A stretch of DNA of 64,000 nucleotides from the NCBI GenBank assembly GCA_022495995.1, contig JAFEMH010003614.1, forward strand, positions 186,001 through 250,000. Direction: 5' to 3'. Of the stretch, positions 43,393-55,126 are shown in pieces; the first letter of the stretch is position 1; each line of letters begins with the position of its first letter. A program made the translations under genes and the position numbers. Under the pieces are notes generated by a model that had not been told where the DNA came from, ran no database searches, and worked only from the letters and a program-made list of their open reading frames with translations. The DNA comes from Adenophora triphylla var. japonica (lineage: Eukaryota > Streptophyta > Magnoliopsida > Asterales > Campanulaceae).

Positions 43393-45672
43393 AGCGCTCG
43401 GGCTCCTGCGCATTCCCCGCAGCCCTTGACGCACAGGCCATCTTCCTTAGGAGCGACCGAGCTACCTCCTTCCAGCTCCTGTTCTGCCACACCAAGCCAT
43501 CATAGGTGCGAGAAGGAACCTGCGAGAAAAGAAAAGAAAAGCTCTGAAAATATCAGAAAATCTCAAAATCCCAGAAAATAAAGAAAGCCGAAAAAAGAAG
43601 GGACCCTGAGTTACTTACAGTGCTATCAGCAGGAAGAGTATACTCAGCCTCCCTCGTGTCAGGAATAGGAACCATAAACCTCCTCGGTACCCCGTTCACC
43701 ACGTAGGAAAGGTGAGCTGGAGGCATAGGCGGATCAGTAGGCTCTGCTTCCCCATACCCCTGAGCAGTGGCTATCTTCACTAGTTTCGGCGGCGTCCTCA
43801 ACCGCTGCTCCACAAAGGTGGCATACGGGGTAGCGAAATCAAAATACTCCTCGGCTGCCAATCCAGCCCGATACCTCTCTATCTCATCCATCGACCAATG
43901 CCTGGGCTGCAGCATGAATGGAGGAGGATCATGGGGGGTAATAGCGCCCAAAGGAGAGACGTGACCGTGCTGCCTGGAAAAGCGGTCCCCCAGATAAATA
44001 ATGTCACAGGTCAACCCTGTCAGCCATCTCCTCTGCCCGGTCACCACCAAGGCATCCCCTATCAAAGCCTCTGGATACCTCCCCCAAGGATAGAAGTCCA
44101 CCCCCTCATGACCGTCCCTGTTGATGACGGGCCTCACCATCTTATAATCAAAGGTGATCCGGGTCTTCCTAGTGAACTTATCCCTAGCCTCTCCCCTCCA
44201 GCGCACCATAGCCAAGAAGGTAGCCGAATCGCTCTGTTGGTTCCACGGAAAGAACCCAATCACCTCACAGAACGAGACCTGCATGTCCAAAACATAAGTG
44301 TCATTTCTCTCATAAAAATCTCAAGACAGAAAAGTAAAAGAGAGAAAAAGAAAGTGAGAATACCTCAAGAGCAAAAGAAAAGCAATCCATAGACACAGCC
44401 TTATTTCGACTGTACAAGTCCAAAGAAAAATAGAGCTCAGCCAATCCAGCCATGCCCCAAGAGACCTCCCCAACCGCATCCAGGTCCTCCAAAGAATCAA
44501 GCAGGAAAAGCATCGCCAATGTCCCAGAGTTCGCAAAAATGGTGACAGACAGCATCAACCACAAGAAAGCTCTCGCGAGCAGATGGGCAGTCACCTCGTT
44601 GGTTGCAAACTCATCCATGCACCTTAGAATCTCAACCTAAACCAACCTCGTCTCCATCCTGAGCCCCTTCTGACGGAGGTCGAAACCCACCAAAGCTCTG
44701 AACTCGGCCGCAGAAATGTGATCCCTCCAGGTCACAGGCCTACCAGTGAATCTCAAGCCAGTAATGGCAGTAAAATCGGCGGGAGTCACCGTGATCTCTT
44801 CCCAGCTAAGATGAAAGCTGTGAGTGGTGTCCCACCAAAATTCTGAAAGGGCCTGGACCAGCCCCTTACTCTTAGAGGTCACATGAATGCCTCTACCAAT
44901 AGCCTCGACAAAAAAGTGAAGGCCGGTCGCCACCACCAGCTGCTTAGGATTCACGCCATCCTTTTTGAAGTTGGGCATCCTGTCCCACAACTTCACCGCC
45001 ACCTCTGTGGGTCCCCTCAACTTGCTCTCATGTAGGAAAACACAACAAAAGCCTATTAGTCTTTCATTTCATCACAAAAGCATGCATATACTCACAAAAA
45101 AGTGCACATGTTGTCAAAGAAAGCATTCATAAGAGATTTCTAGCATCATTTGCCTAGAACACGTGTCTTTCATCATTTGAAACACGTCACCCCGAGCACA
45201 TGCTCTCCCAAACACAAAAATTCCAATTTTCACAAAATTCTTTGCACATAGGTTTTAATTTTTCAAAGTGGCATGCATGAATCCTTTTCATCGTCCAAAA
45301 TCTTGTTTTCCCATTCATGATCAGAAATTGACCTAGTTCTAGCACATGCAAGAACTCCGTCACATTTTAGACATTATTTTTCTTACTTTATTTTCGAAAA
45401 ATGAGTCATTCCCATATTTTTTCTCAAATAAATTGCACATGCATGTTTATTTATGTCCATAGCCCCATATGTTAATTATCAAATCCCTAAAAGCGTCAAT
45501 AAAATCGCAAGAAAAATCCAAAAGTTCCCAAAAAAAATGGGTCAAGCCCTAAATCAATCAAAATTCAACCAAAATTGGCAAAATCAAGCAAATCATGAGT
45601 GCTTACCCCAATCGATTGAGGTTTCATCGATTTGTGCTCTCTCTTGCCGGGATAGAACTCAGAAGTAGGCAT
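43393..45672 (-). pseudogene. Antisense plant mobile domain (PMD) gene
   Basis: The spliced model on the minus strand has exon 1 at 45672-45607 (ATG, 22 codons, donor GTAAGC) and exon 2 at 45020-44364 (LSEFWWDTTHSFHLSWEEIT, TGLRFTGRPVTW, later LLDSLEDLDAVGEVSWGMA; donor GTATTC). Exon 3 is 44281-43621 (EVIGFFPWNQ ... YLGDRFSRQHG ... FMLQPRHWSMDEIERYRA; donor GTAAGT), and exon 4 runs from about 43519 to 43393 after TTCTCGCAG. The domain matches the 'aminotransferase-like, plant mobile domain' family, whose function is unknown. One amber codon near 44636 breaks exon 2. Tat-lineage retroelements are known to carry antisense ORFs, some with this domain. Confidence 0.72.
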
Positions 45673-46164
45673 CGTGAAATCATATTTCCAATCGGTCCGA
45701 ACGAATTCCCTCCGCCTCAACCTCGCGGCTTGCGACAAGGTTCTAGGCACTTGTCGAGGCAAGATGTTCCCTCCTTGATCCTTGTTGAGCAGTAGAAGCT
45801 AGGGATTTGAAGAATTTTGAGGTTCTCTCTCTTTTCTCTCCTCTCTCCTCGGCAAAAACGAAGCAGCAATGGCGCCACTGCCCGTTCTTCTGCTGTTTAA
45901 ATCAATCTGGTGAAATCAGGCTTCAAGCCGTACGACTTCTTTTTCCCCATCTCACGTCGGGCGGCTTCATTCGCTCTGAGCTGAATTTACACTTTTGCCC
46001 CTGGACTTTCCAATTAGGCAAACAATTCCTGTTATCTCCCAATGGAGTAACGTTGTTTCCCAAAAAAATCTCCATAGAATAATGTTTTCTTTCAAAACAC
46101 CTCCGTTACTTCCGTTATAACAGAATAACGTCAGGCGACAACCTCCGAATTGTCAAAACTCAAC

Positions 46165-46517
46165 TTTAGCTACCTCTATCTCCTCGATAGCAAGAGTACG
46201 CTTTAGTTCTTCCTACGTTAGCTACCTCTATCTCCTCGATAGCGAAGTATGATTTAGTTTTTCAAACTTTAGCTACCTCTATCTCCTCGATAGCAAGAGT
46301 ACGCTTTAGTTCTTCCAACTTTAGCTAACTCTATCTCCTCGATAGCGAAGTACGCTTTAGTTTTTCCATCTTTAGCTACCTCTATCTCCTCGATAGCGAA
46401 GTAAGCTTTAGTTTTTCCAACTTTAGCTACCTCTATCTCCTCGATAGCGAAGTACGCTTTAGTTCTTCCAACTTTAGCTACCTCTATCTCCTCGATAGCG
46501 ACGTAAGCTTTAGTTTC
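46165..46517 (+). repeat. Tandem repeat, 51-52 bp x 7
   Basis: Seven units each contain AGCTACCTCTATCTCCTCGA and a GCTTTAGTT..TCCAA segment, spaced 51-52 bases. Position before the LTR fits the hypervariable 3' region known in Tat elements. Confidence 0.92.
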
Positions 46518-46619
46518 ATAAGGTGACAACCTCCATTAATTGTCAAATCAAATAAGGTGACTCCTCCATTAATCATCAAAATCTCAAGGATCCTAGACTT
46601 GTTTCTAACTATCTAGTGA

Positions 46620-47190
46620 GACTTGAACTACGACCAAGGCTTGATTCCTCCGGGATACGTAGGTAGCTAGCCTTTCCTAAAGGTCCAGCCATCCGACCAC
46701 AGTGGTCACCCATTTCCTTCATCACTCCTCAGTGGTGAGGCAGCCTTTCATAAAGGTCTAGTCATTCGATCACATTGGTCACCCCTTTCATTCATCGCTC
46801 CTCAGTGATGCATGAGCCTTTCATAAAGGTCCAGCCATCCGACCACATTGGTCACCCCTTTCATTCATCACTCCTCATTGATGCATGAGCCTTTCATAAA
46901 GGTCCAGCCATCCGACCATATTACTTACTCCCTTCTTTTGGCATATCCCCAGTAGGATCAGCCATTTGACCTCCGAGGTCACTTTCTTTCCATCTTTCCG
47001 ACAAAGGACCAGTCTCTCTTCGCCATTCCCCAGTGGATTCCGAACTACGATCATGGCTTGATTCTTCCGGGATACGTAGGTAGCCTACTTTAGGTTCAGC
47101 CAATTCATCACATATAACACCCTTTCCCCAGTGGATTCCAAAATACGATCATGGCTTGATTCCTCTTCAGGATACGTAGGTAGCCTTCCA
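46620..47190 (+). repeat. Two interleaved tandem-repeat families
   Basis: A unit of about 73 bases containing CCTTTCATAAAGGTCCAGCC and GGTCACCCCTTTCATTCATC occurs four times at 46670-46925. A unit of about 50 bases containing GGATACGTAGGTAGCC occurs at about 46622, 47035 and 47130. Confidence 0.85.
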
Positions 47191-47430
47191 AATATTCAAC
47201 CACTCGACCTCCTTGGTCACCCAATCCCAATCCATCTCGGCAGCTCGCCAGATTGGATCCTTTTTTATTGACAACCCCACTCGCCCTGCAAGTGACGTTG
47301 CCGAGGGGCTTTTATAAGTACCCAAATCAGGCTCATGCCTTCCGGTTAAGTTTCCCGGCAATTCCCCGAACTTTCCTAAAGTTCAGGGGCAATTCGGGAA
47401 CTTTTCCAAACCATTCAAGAGGGAAGGACT

Positions 47431-49016
47431 TGCTAGGAATTAAAATTCCAAGCAGTCCCTCGCAGGAAAAGGGGTTTCTAGGCGCCACCTTGCATGGATC
47501 TAGAAGCAGGCTGAGTCACCAATGGATAACGCCGCACGGCTTCTTTTGCCAGAGGTTAATGCCGCACGGCTTCATTAGGAAACACAAATCAACCTATAAA
47601 TAGAGGCCTCCTCTACCCATTTTGATATACAATTTCAGGCATTGTTACTCTACCAAAATCATCCCACGAATTTCCAGAAAGCCAAACTTCCAAAAATCAC
47701 CTCCCACCTCCTTAAAACTCATCCAAAACCACTCCTACATTAGGAAAACCCCAAGGGAGATTGAGAAAAACACCATTGGTAATCTCTCCTTCCTTTCTCT
47801 TTGAAATATATTTATTATATTATTATATTGTTTACTTGTTATTTGCTTTGCCTTTATTTACCATTTAATGTGATATATTGCTATAAAGATCCTATCTTTT
47901 GTCATGTAGATATCATTTCCCCCCTTTTCTCTAACACAAATGATTCATTGAGAATCCATCCCAAGGATGAACAAGGGTCCACAAGTGACTTGTTCTAGGG
48001 AGGATTCATCACATGATGATGTAAAGTAGCTCTCTTTTACTACATAAAAATGTCATCTTTACTATTATAATGTCATCCCCTTCCCTTGACCTTGCTTCCA
48101 AGAATTGTCCACCTCATAAGGTTCTTAAAGGACATAGGAAAGCCTCAAAGGTCTTCCCTTTACATTCATAGCTTTAGCTCCCATAGTGTTCATTACACTT
48201 GTTTCCATAAAAATGCAATCTTTACTATCCAATGCAACTCCCCCATGTCCCTCATGGTTGGATCACTCTCCAAGGATTGTCTAGTGACCTTTTTAAGGCA
48301 CGAAAGACATAGGATGAGTATAAAGATCCAATCTTTTTACTCCTCCCCTTAGTCCCTTTGGTACTTGAAGTATCCCGTGGGGTGGATCGGTGTAAAGGTC
48401 TCATCTTTACATCGTTTCCTCCACTAAAAATGCCATATTCGAAGTCCCTTTAGAAGTGGACGAACCTTAGCCCCTACATCTCCGATCATCACTTGAGATG
48501 AGCATAAATGTCCCTACTAAGCTCAAATCGTCTCAAGATGTAGGATTGATGGGCAAAATGCTCTTTCTTTCTAAAGAGTCTCATTCTTGGACTATAAAAA
48601 GGTGTCCCTCTCTCTCGATCACATAAAGACCTAGTCCCGAAGAACGTTGGTTTAAAACACACCAAGGCTTTTAAGTCTAATATGGATGATTATACCAACG
48701 AGATGGTAGAAAGGTCACTTAATGATGATCGTAAGTCCAAGATGAGCACGGGATCAAAATCCCGAACACATTAAATCCAAGGAATCCCGAGCGATAACCA
48801 ACTCAAATGGTTTATACGTCCGGAAGATAACTTGGCACATTCCCTCCCCTTTTCCAAAATCACATCTCACACACAAACACACAAAACAAGCACAAAAATT
48901 GAATCTAGGAAGACTTGCCTTTGGCAAGGCTCCTTGGGTGAACGCCAAACGTTCTTCCCAAGGAGTAACTTAACCTCCAGACCCTATTCCTTTTTTTCAA
49001 AGTTTTGCGGAAATCA
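47431..49016 (+). repeat. Probable Tat/Ogre-like LTR
   Basis: Starts TGCTAGGAATTAAAATTCCA after the purine-rich CAAGAGGGAAGGACT and ends AAATCA just before the primer-binding site. A TATA box TATAAATAG is at 47595. Boundaries are inferred because no second LTR copy is in the window. Confidence 0.5.
47595..47603 (+). promoter_or_regulatory. LTR TATA box
   Basis: CCTATAAATAGAGGCC, the typical plant retroelement TATA box, inside the inferred LTR. Confidence 0.7.
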
Positions 49017-49024
49017 AAATGGCG

Positions 49025-49035
49025 TGGCGACTCCG
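49025..49035 (+). promoter_or_regulatory. Primer-binding site TGGCGACTCCG
   Basis: Located nine bases after the inferred LTR end. This sequence is the type used by Ogre/Tat elements, by family knowledge a tRNA-Arg site. Confidence 0.6.
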
Positions 49036-49089
49036 TTTTTCAATAAACCGGATGTCTTCAAACTGAGGTGAAGCGTTGACCCTATATAA

Positions 49090-50435
49090 AAAACACGGTT
49101 CACATCCGCGATTTGGGCCCACATTCATAGGAAGGTAGAGTAATACAGAATATCTTGGGAGTCCCCCGATCTATGAGGAGTCTGTCAAATTCACAACTAT
49201 CAATCATCTATTTGATAACAAGGGGTTGTTCAGGAGCCGCGCGACTTTCGGCTAGCTTATTAGAGGAGATGCTGATAACTTCCTCCTTCTTAAGAATCCA
49301 GGCGGGGATGTGATAGACTTTACTTAGCTCATGGATCTGGTCATTCATTTTTTTATTGGAAACGGTCTCCTCCCTTATAACATGGAGTTTAGCCCTAAGA
49401 GGCATATCTTCCCTTTCATCATCTTTGTCATCGTCATCGTCATCCTTTCTTTTTAGCTTGTTATCCTTTCTCATAACGTAGCAATTTAGTTTTCCCTCGT
49501 CTACCCATCTCTGGATCATTATCTTGAGGGAGATGCAATTATCTGTGTCGTGTTCGTGGTCCTTGTGGAAGGCACAATACTTGGAGCTATCACGGGTGTA
49601 CTTTGTTCTTTCATCAAGTGGTCGGGGATTTGGTAGGTTCACCAACTGCATGATCTCCGTTATAGGTTTGGTGAGGGGGGTGAAAACCTTGGCTTTCTCA
49701 GTAGCCCGAGTTCTATTCTTTCCCTTGTAGCCACTTCCATTTGAAGCCTGGTTAGTGGCAGCTGCGTCTGTCTCTAGTTTTTCAGACATCTTGTTTTTCA
49801 GTTCTACCATTGCAATATCATAAGCCACATTGTATAGATCAGATTTTGACTTAGGCTCTCTGACAGAAAGTTCATAGATTAACTATCCAGATCTTTGTCC
49901 GGAGTTAAAGCAAACAATCACCGCCTGGTCTGTCAGGCTCTCCTCTAATTTGTCTGCCATGGCTCTGAATCGATTGTAATAACTTATAGTTGTTTCATTC
50001 TTCCCTTGCTCAATGTTAGCAAGTTCCGTCAATCTTTTCTTTCTCTTTCTTGATGTCGAAATGTGGTACAGGAACCTCCTTCTCATGATTTTCCTACTAT
50101 TGATGATTCCCTTCTTTTGCTCACGAATCCAGGATAAAGCTGTTCCGGAGATGCTACTCGCAAAAGACTTGCAGAGAATATCATCTGCCTTGGTGAGGAG
50201 GGCCATGGTGGATTCAAAACTTTGCACATGGTCTTGTGCGTCTGTGATTCCCGCATATTTTTCAAAACTTGAGATTTTAAAAATAGGATTGGGAGATAGA
50301 TCATTAATCAGCTGGGAGAAAGGACGGGTGGCACTAGTATCATCATCATCCACTTTCTTCCTCCCAGTTTCCAGTTCATCTAGTCTCTTTTTTAAAAGGA
50401 GAATAACTCTCGCATCGATTCCCGAGCTAAAATGA
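49090..50435 (-). pseudogene. Ty3/gypsy gag, minus strand
   Basis: One minus frame from about 50435 to 49198 is broken by a single stop near 49880. The Gag domain has ISSFEKYAGITDAQDHVQSF and then YNRFRAMADKLEESL. A Cys/His segment CAFHKDHEHDTDNC follows near 49560, with a run of Lys/Asp and conserved C-terminal text. Tat-type gags carry this Cys-His motif. Protease and reverse transcriptase are absent. The orientation is opposite to the adjacent LTR and primer site, so it belongs to another, truncated element or an inverted piece. Confidence 0.8.
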
Positions 50436-51013
50436 GAACTATAAACTTACTATTTTACTATTTTCAAGTAAACTACTACAATAATAAGAAAATTGTGGGT
50501 TAGAAATTACCAGATGTTTAAACAAATATATGTTTAAAAAATTGTTCATCATTTTTATGTTTGATTTTTGATTTGTGATTTATTGGTTAAAATTTCTGAC
50601 CAAGTAATTTATTTATTTTTGACACCAACTGAACATGATTCCTAGGTCCGTCAGGGGCCAATATTCACATTTCGCACGGGCCCCAATAATTGTTGAGACG
50701 GACATGGATTTGAGTTCTAGTAAATTGCAGTCAACTGAACCAACAACATGAATAGTTCAAATCTTGGTCATTCAATTATTCATTAATTGTATAAAATCAA
50801 AAGTCAGAGTCTTCATCTGTTCGCGTTCGTTGTTTAGAAAGATTATAAGGCAGATCTACTTATAATCAAACTCATTACTGAAGCAACTTAATCTTTATCA
50901 ATATTTTTGGGACATATTAAATACAATAAGGGAGCAAAACAAATAATGTATGAAAGTAATATTCACACAAAATGTTAAATAAATTTCAGGAATCATGAAT
51001 ACCATAAAAACTA
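50436..51013. other. Intergenic, transposon scrap
   Basis: About 50645-50705 (GGGGCCAATATTCACATTTC ... GTTGAGACGGAC) resembles 30133-30185; otherwise AT-rich without genes. Confidence 0.4.
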
Positions 51014-51292
51014 CTCCTTCCGTCCCAATAGTAGCTTCCCATTTTGCCATTTTAGATGTCCTGTTAATAGCTTCCACTTTCTTTTTTTTGGCAAAGGAAT
51101 CTTTACTATTCCCTCCACTCATTCTCTCTCCTACATTATTTTAATACTCACAACACCATTATAATTTACTATTTTCTCCACTCATTCTCTCTCCTATTTT
51201 CAAATTACACTCACAACATTTTTACTTCCCCCTCATTTTATTAATTTGCGTGCAACCCAAATTTTGGGCAGCTACTATTGGGACGGAGGGAG
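51014..51292. mobile_element. Stowaway-type MITE, 279 bp
   Basis: Ends CTCCTTCCGTCCCAATAGTA and TACTATTGGGACGGAGGGAG, flanked by TA; interior motif CACTCATTCTCTCTCCTA as in the others. Confidence 0.92.
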
Positions 51293-51311
51293 TATATTGT
51301 ATCTGTTCAAA

Positions 51312-51357
<46 letters not shown>

Positions 51358-51793
51358 TTTGTCCACCATCTCAGTCTACTGTCAATAAGATATGCCTTTA
51401 TCTTTAAATCGAAAGGTTAACCCTTTTATCCTTCAACTAAAATATGGTTTTTATTTATCTTATCTTTCATTAATCAGTGTACTAAATATATGTACGGCAG
51501 TTGTCAGACCATTTAACACACATACAAACAAACAAGAATGAAATGAAATGTGTGTTTGTGTGTGATCAGAATAAAAATAGAAAATGCTAAAAAAAATACT
51601 TATGAATTCCAATGCTTTAAAGAAACAATAAACAAAATGATCCAAAAAGATACATCCGTTGAGAATATCCCAATTACTCACAAACTCCAGCAATAAAAAT
51701 GAATTAAAATAATATTCAATAAAATTTCTTCAAAGCTTCTTATGAAAGAAGATCATCTTCGACTGTCCAAATTCGGGCCAATGATTATACTAC
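51293..51793. other. 3' flank of the extensin gene with (AG)n
   Basis: A GA microsatellite at 51314-51355, then AT-rich sequence that presumably holds the extensin 3' UTR and polyadenylation site. No other gene. Confidence 0.5.
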
Positions 51794-54156
51794 CTAGTAG
51801 TATTTTGGAGGTGGAGGGGATTTGTAGTAGTAAGCGGGAGGGGGAGGAGATTTCGTAGGAGGTGGGGGTGACTTATAGAAGTATGGTGGAGGCGGTGATG
51901 GTGAAGGTGGTGGCGGTGAGTTATAGTAGTATGGAGGTGGTGGGGACTTCTTAGGTGGTGGTGGAGAGTTGTAATAGTATGGTGGAGGAGGGGACTTCTT
52001 TGGAGGTGGTGGAGAGTTGTAATAGTATGGTGGAGGAGGGGACTTCTTAGGAGGCGGTGGATAGTTGTAATAGTATGGTGGAGGAGGGGACTTCTTAGGA
52101 GGTGGTGGAGAATTGTAATAGTATGGTGGAGGAGGGGACTTCTTAGGAGGTGGTGGAGAGTTGTAATAGTATGGAGGTGGTGGTGATTTTTTTGGAGAGG
52201 GTGGGGAGTTGTAGTAATATGGAGGTGGTGGGGAAGGTGATGGTGGTGGAGGAGATTTGTAATAGTAAGGTGGAGGAGCTGATGGTGAGGGTGGAGGTGG
52301 AGACTTATAGACATACGGGGGAGGAGGAGATGGAGATGGTGGTGGAGGTGATTTGTAAATGTATGGAGGAGGGGGTGATGGTGATGGTGGAGGTGGAGGT
52401 GGAGACTTATACACATATGGAGGAGGAGGGGATGGTGATGATGGAGGTGGAGGTGGAGACTTGTAAATGTAAGGAGGAGGGGGAGATGGGGATGGTGGAG
52501 GTGGAGGGGGCGATGGGGATGGTGGAGGAGGAGATTTGTAAATGTATGGAGGAGGTGGTGATGGTGAAGGTGGAGGTGGAGACTTATAAACATATGGAGG
52601 AGGTGGTGATGGAGATGGTGGGGGTGGAGACTTGTACACGTAAGGGGGAGGTGGTGATGGAGATGGTGGAGGAGGAGATTTGTAAACATATGGAGGAGGT
52701 GGTGATGGAGATGAGGGAGGTGGTGATTTATAAACGTATGGAGGAGGTGGTGATGGAGATGGTGGAGGTGGTGATTTATAAATGTATGGTGGAGGTGGTG
52801 AGGGAGATGGTGGAGGTGGAGACTTGTATATGTATGGAGGGGGGCGGTGACTGGTGATGGTGGTGGAGGGGACTTATAAATATATGGAGGAGGTGGTGAT
52901 GGTGATGGTGGAGGTGGAGACTTATAAATGTATCGAGGGGGTGGTGAAGGTGAAGGTGGAGGTGGAGACTTGTATACATATGGAGGAGGTGGGGATGGAG
53001 ATGGTGGAGGTGGAGACTTATATATGTATGGGGGAGGTAGCGATGGTGATGGTGGGGGTGGAGACTTATAAACATATGGTGGAGGGGGTGATGGGGATGG
53101 AGGAGGTGGAGACTTGTAAACATATGGAGGAGGTGGTGATGGTGATGGTGGGGGAGGGGACTTGTACACATACGGAGGAGGAGGTGATGGTGATGGTGGG
53201 GGAGGGGACTTGTACACATACGGAGGAGGTGGTGATGGAGATGGTGGAGGTGGGGACTTGTACACGTACGGAGGTGGTGGTGACAGTGATGGAGGAGGTG
53301 GAGACTTGTACACATATGGAGGAGGTGGTGACGGAGAAGGAGGTGGTGGTGACTTATAAATGTAAGGGGGAGGTGGTGATGGTGATGGTGGAGGAGGAGA
53401 CTTATAAATGTATGGAGGGGGTGGTGATGGTGAAGGTGGAGGTGGAGACTTGTATACGTATGGAGGAGGTGGGGATGGAGATGGTGGAGGTGGAGACTTA
53501 TATATGTATGGGGGAGGTGGCGATGGTGATGGTGGGGGTGGAGACTTATAAACATATGGTGGAGGGGGTGATGGGGATGGAGGTGGAGACTTGTAAACAT
53601 ATGGAGGAGGTGGTGATGGTGATGGTGGGGGAGGGGACTTGTACACATATGGAGGAGGTGGTGATGGAGATGGTGGAGGTGGGGACTTGTACACATACGG
53701 AGGTGGTGGTGACGGTAATGGAGGAGGTGGAGACTTGTACACATATGGAGGAGGTGGTGACGGAGAAGGAGGTGGTGGTGACTTATAAATGTAAGGGGGA
53801 GGTGGTAACGGGGAAGGTGGTGGTGGAGACTTGTAGACGTACGGTGGAGGTGGTGATGGTGATGGTGGAGGAGGTGACTTATAGACGTATGGTGGAGGTG
53901 GTGATGGTGAAGGAGGTGGAGGGGACTTGTAAATATATGGAGGAGGTGGTGATGGGGATGGTGGAGGGGGAGACTTGTTGACGTACGGAGGTGGTGGAGA
54001 CGGAGATGGTGGTGGTGGAGACTTGTAAATGTATGGCGGTGGTGGGGAGGCATAGATATAAGGTTTGTAATCTGCAGAAACACTAGTTGCTATCAAACAT
54101 ATTGCCATTGCAAAAACTAATTGAGGCCAGGGCCTCAACATTCTAAGGCTTGCCAT
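51794..54156 (-). CDS. Classical extensin (hydroxyproline-rich cell-wall protein)
   Basis: ATG at 54156. A signal peptide (MASLRMLRPWPQLVFAMAIC, cleavage likely after SVSA) precedes DYKPYIY. Then about 25 units of SPPPPSPSPPPPYVYK or YIYK follow. The C-terminal quarter changes to SPPPPKKSPPPPYYYN units and ends PPPPKYY-stop at 51794. Extensins are secreted, their prolines after Ser are hydroxylated and glycosylated, and Tyr motifs such as YVY/YYY cross-link the wall network. The unit frame shifts once near 52850 (net +2 or -1); both sides are otherwise perfect extensin, so this is either a sequencing or assembly error in a repeat or a recent mutation. No introns are needed. Opposite-strand frames here are repeat shadows. 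Confidence 0.93.
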
Positions 54157-54210
54157 TGTCAGAATAGAGAGGTTAGAAACTTGTTTTGTTTTGATATCTT
54201 GAGGGGAGAC

Positions 54211-54220
54211 CCTTTATATA
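54211..54220 (-). promoter_or_regulatory. Extensin TATA box
   Basis: TATATAAAGG on the minus strand, about 55-64 bases upstream of the ATG, leaves a short leader of roughly 30 bases. Confidence 0.75.
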
Positions 54221-54406
54221 CTAATCATGTAAATCATTGAGGCCGAATAAAAATGTTTGTTTAATGAATTAATTAAAAACAGACTGTATTTTTCTTCTAA
54301 ACCTAAATTATGAACTAGTCAAGATCCCATAGTTGGTAAGGCTGGATTAGCAATTTTTTTGTCGCATTTCATAAGATTCTAAACGCGTTAAAGACTAAAC
54401 ACAAAA

Positions 54407-54820
54407 TCTGGGGAGAAACGCGTTTCTCCGTCGCTTCTGGAGAAACGGGGCTTGTTTTGTCGCGCGACATACTTAGCCACCACAACTGGATATCCTTTCC
54501 AAAGCTTCTGGATATCCAGAAGCTTTGGAAAGGATATCCAGAAGCTTTGGAAAGGATATCCAGAAACCAAATATTTTTCGGCTATCCTTTCCAAAGCTTC
54601 GGATATCCATATTCAATGTTCCGGATATCCAAGCTTTGGAAAGGATATCCGAAAAATATTTGGTTTTCGGATATCCTTACCAAAGCTTCTGGATATCCTT
54701 TCCAAAGCTTCTGGATATCCAGAAGCTGATGAAAGTATATCCAGAAACTGGCTTATTATGTCGCGCGACAAAACAAGCCCCGTTTCTCCAGAAACACGGA
54801 GAAACGCGTTTCTCCCCAGA
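54407..54820. mobile_element. Foldback element of nested palindromes, copy B (414 bp)
   Basis: Same architecture as 37694-38156: TCTGGGG ends, GGAGAAACGCGTTTCTCC, TGTCGCGCGACA, then about ten GGATATCC sites joined by AAGCTTTGGAAA-type spacers. It sits about 190 bases upstream of the extensin TATA box. The open frames in it (DIQKLWKGYP repeats) are artefacts. Confidence 0.85.
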
Positions 54821-55126
54821 CCGACTCAAGACTAAATAAGCCTTGAGGTTTCCTTAATATTGAAAGCAATAAAAATTTGAATTATAATTTTTTTTAATAA
54901 AAGATGTAACTTAATTTTTCATTTTTGAGTCAAATGTAACACAAATACTACATATATAATGAAATTTATATTACTTATATTGTAACCATTTATTATTAAA
55001 ATTCGACTGTTGTATAATCAAACTTGCTCCGGATCTAGCAATATACTCTATTTGTTGTCGCAAAATGATAATCTACTAATCGTCATTGTCTTTTCTTTTT
55101 TTTTTTTTTTTTTTTTTTAACTTTGA
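54821..55126. other. Intergenic, poly-T at the provirus border
   Basis: AT-rich, with more than 20 T at 55096-55118 immediately before the viral open frame begins. No gene. Confidence 0.5.

Larger units (their letters stand above)
42860..49130 (+). mobile_element. Tat/Ogre-like Ty3/gypsy remnant
   Basis: Judged from layout: an antisense plant-mobile-domain gene, then tandem-repeat-rich 3' region, LTR and primer-binding site, all consistent with a plus-oriented Tat-lineage element. The GCCGCACGGCTTCTTTTGCC motif occurs at 42907 and near 47530 and 47562, with a diverged form near 45928. Gag and pol of the same orientation are absent from the window. Confidence 0.55.

Noticed and set aside
46165..46517. 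CRISPR-like regularly spaced repeats
   Set aside because: Units are contiguous tandem repeats without unique spacers, in a plant retroelement.
52150..53981. Long plus-strand open frames opposite the extensin gene (Met/Val/Glu and Gly/Asp repeats)
   Set aside because: They are antisense readings of the Pro codon repeat; the minus strand has signal peptide, TATA box and natural stop.
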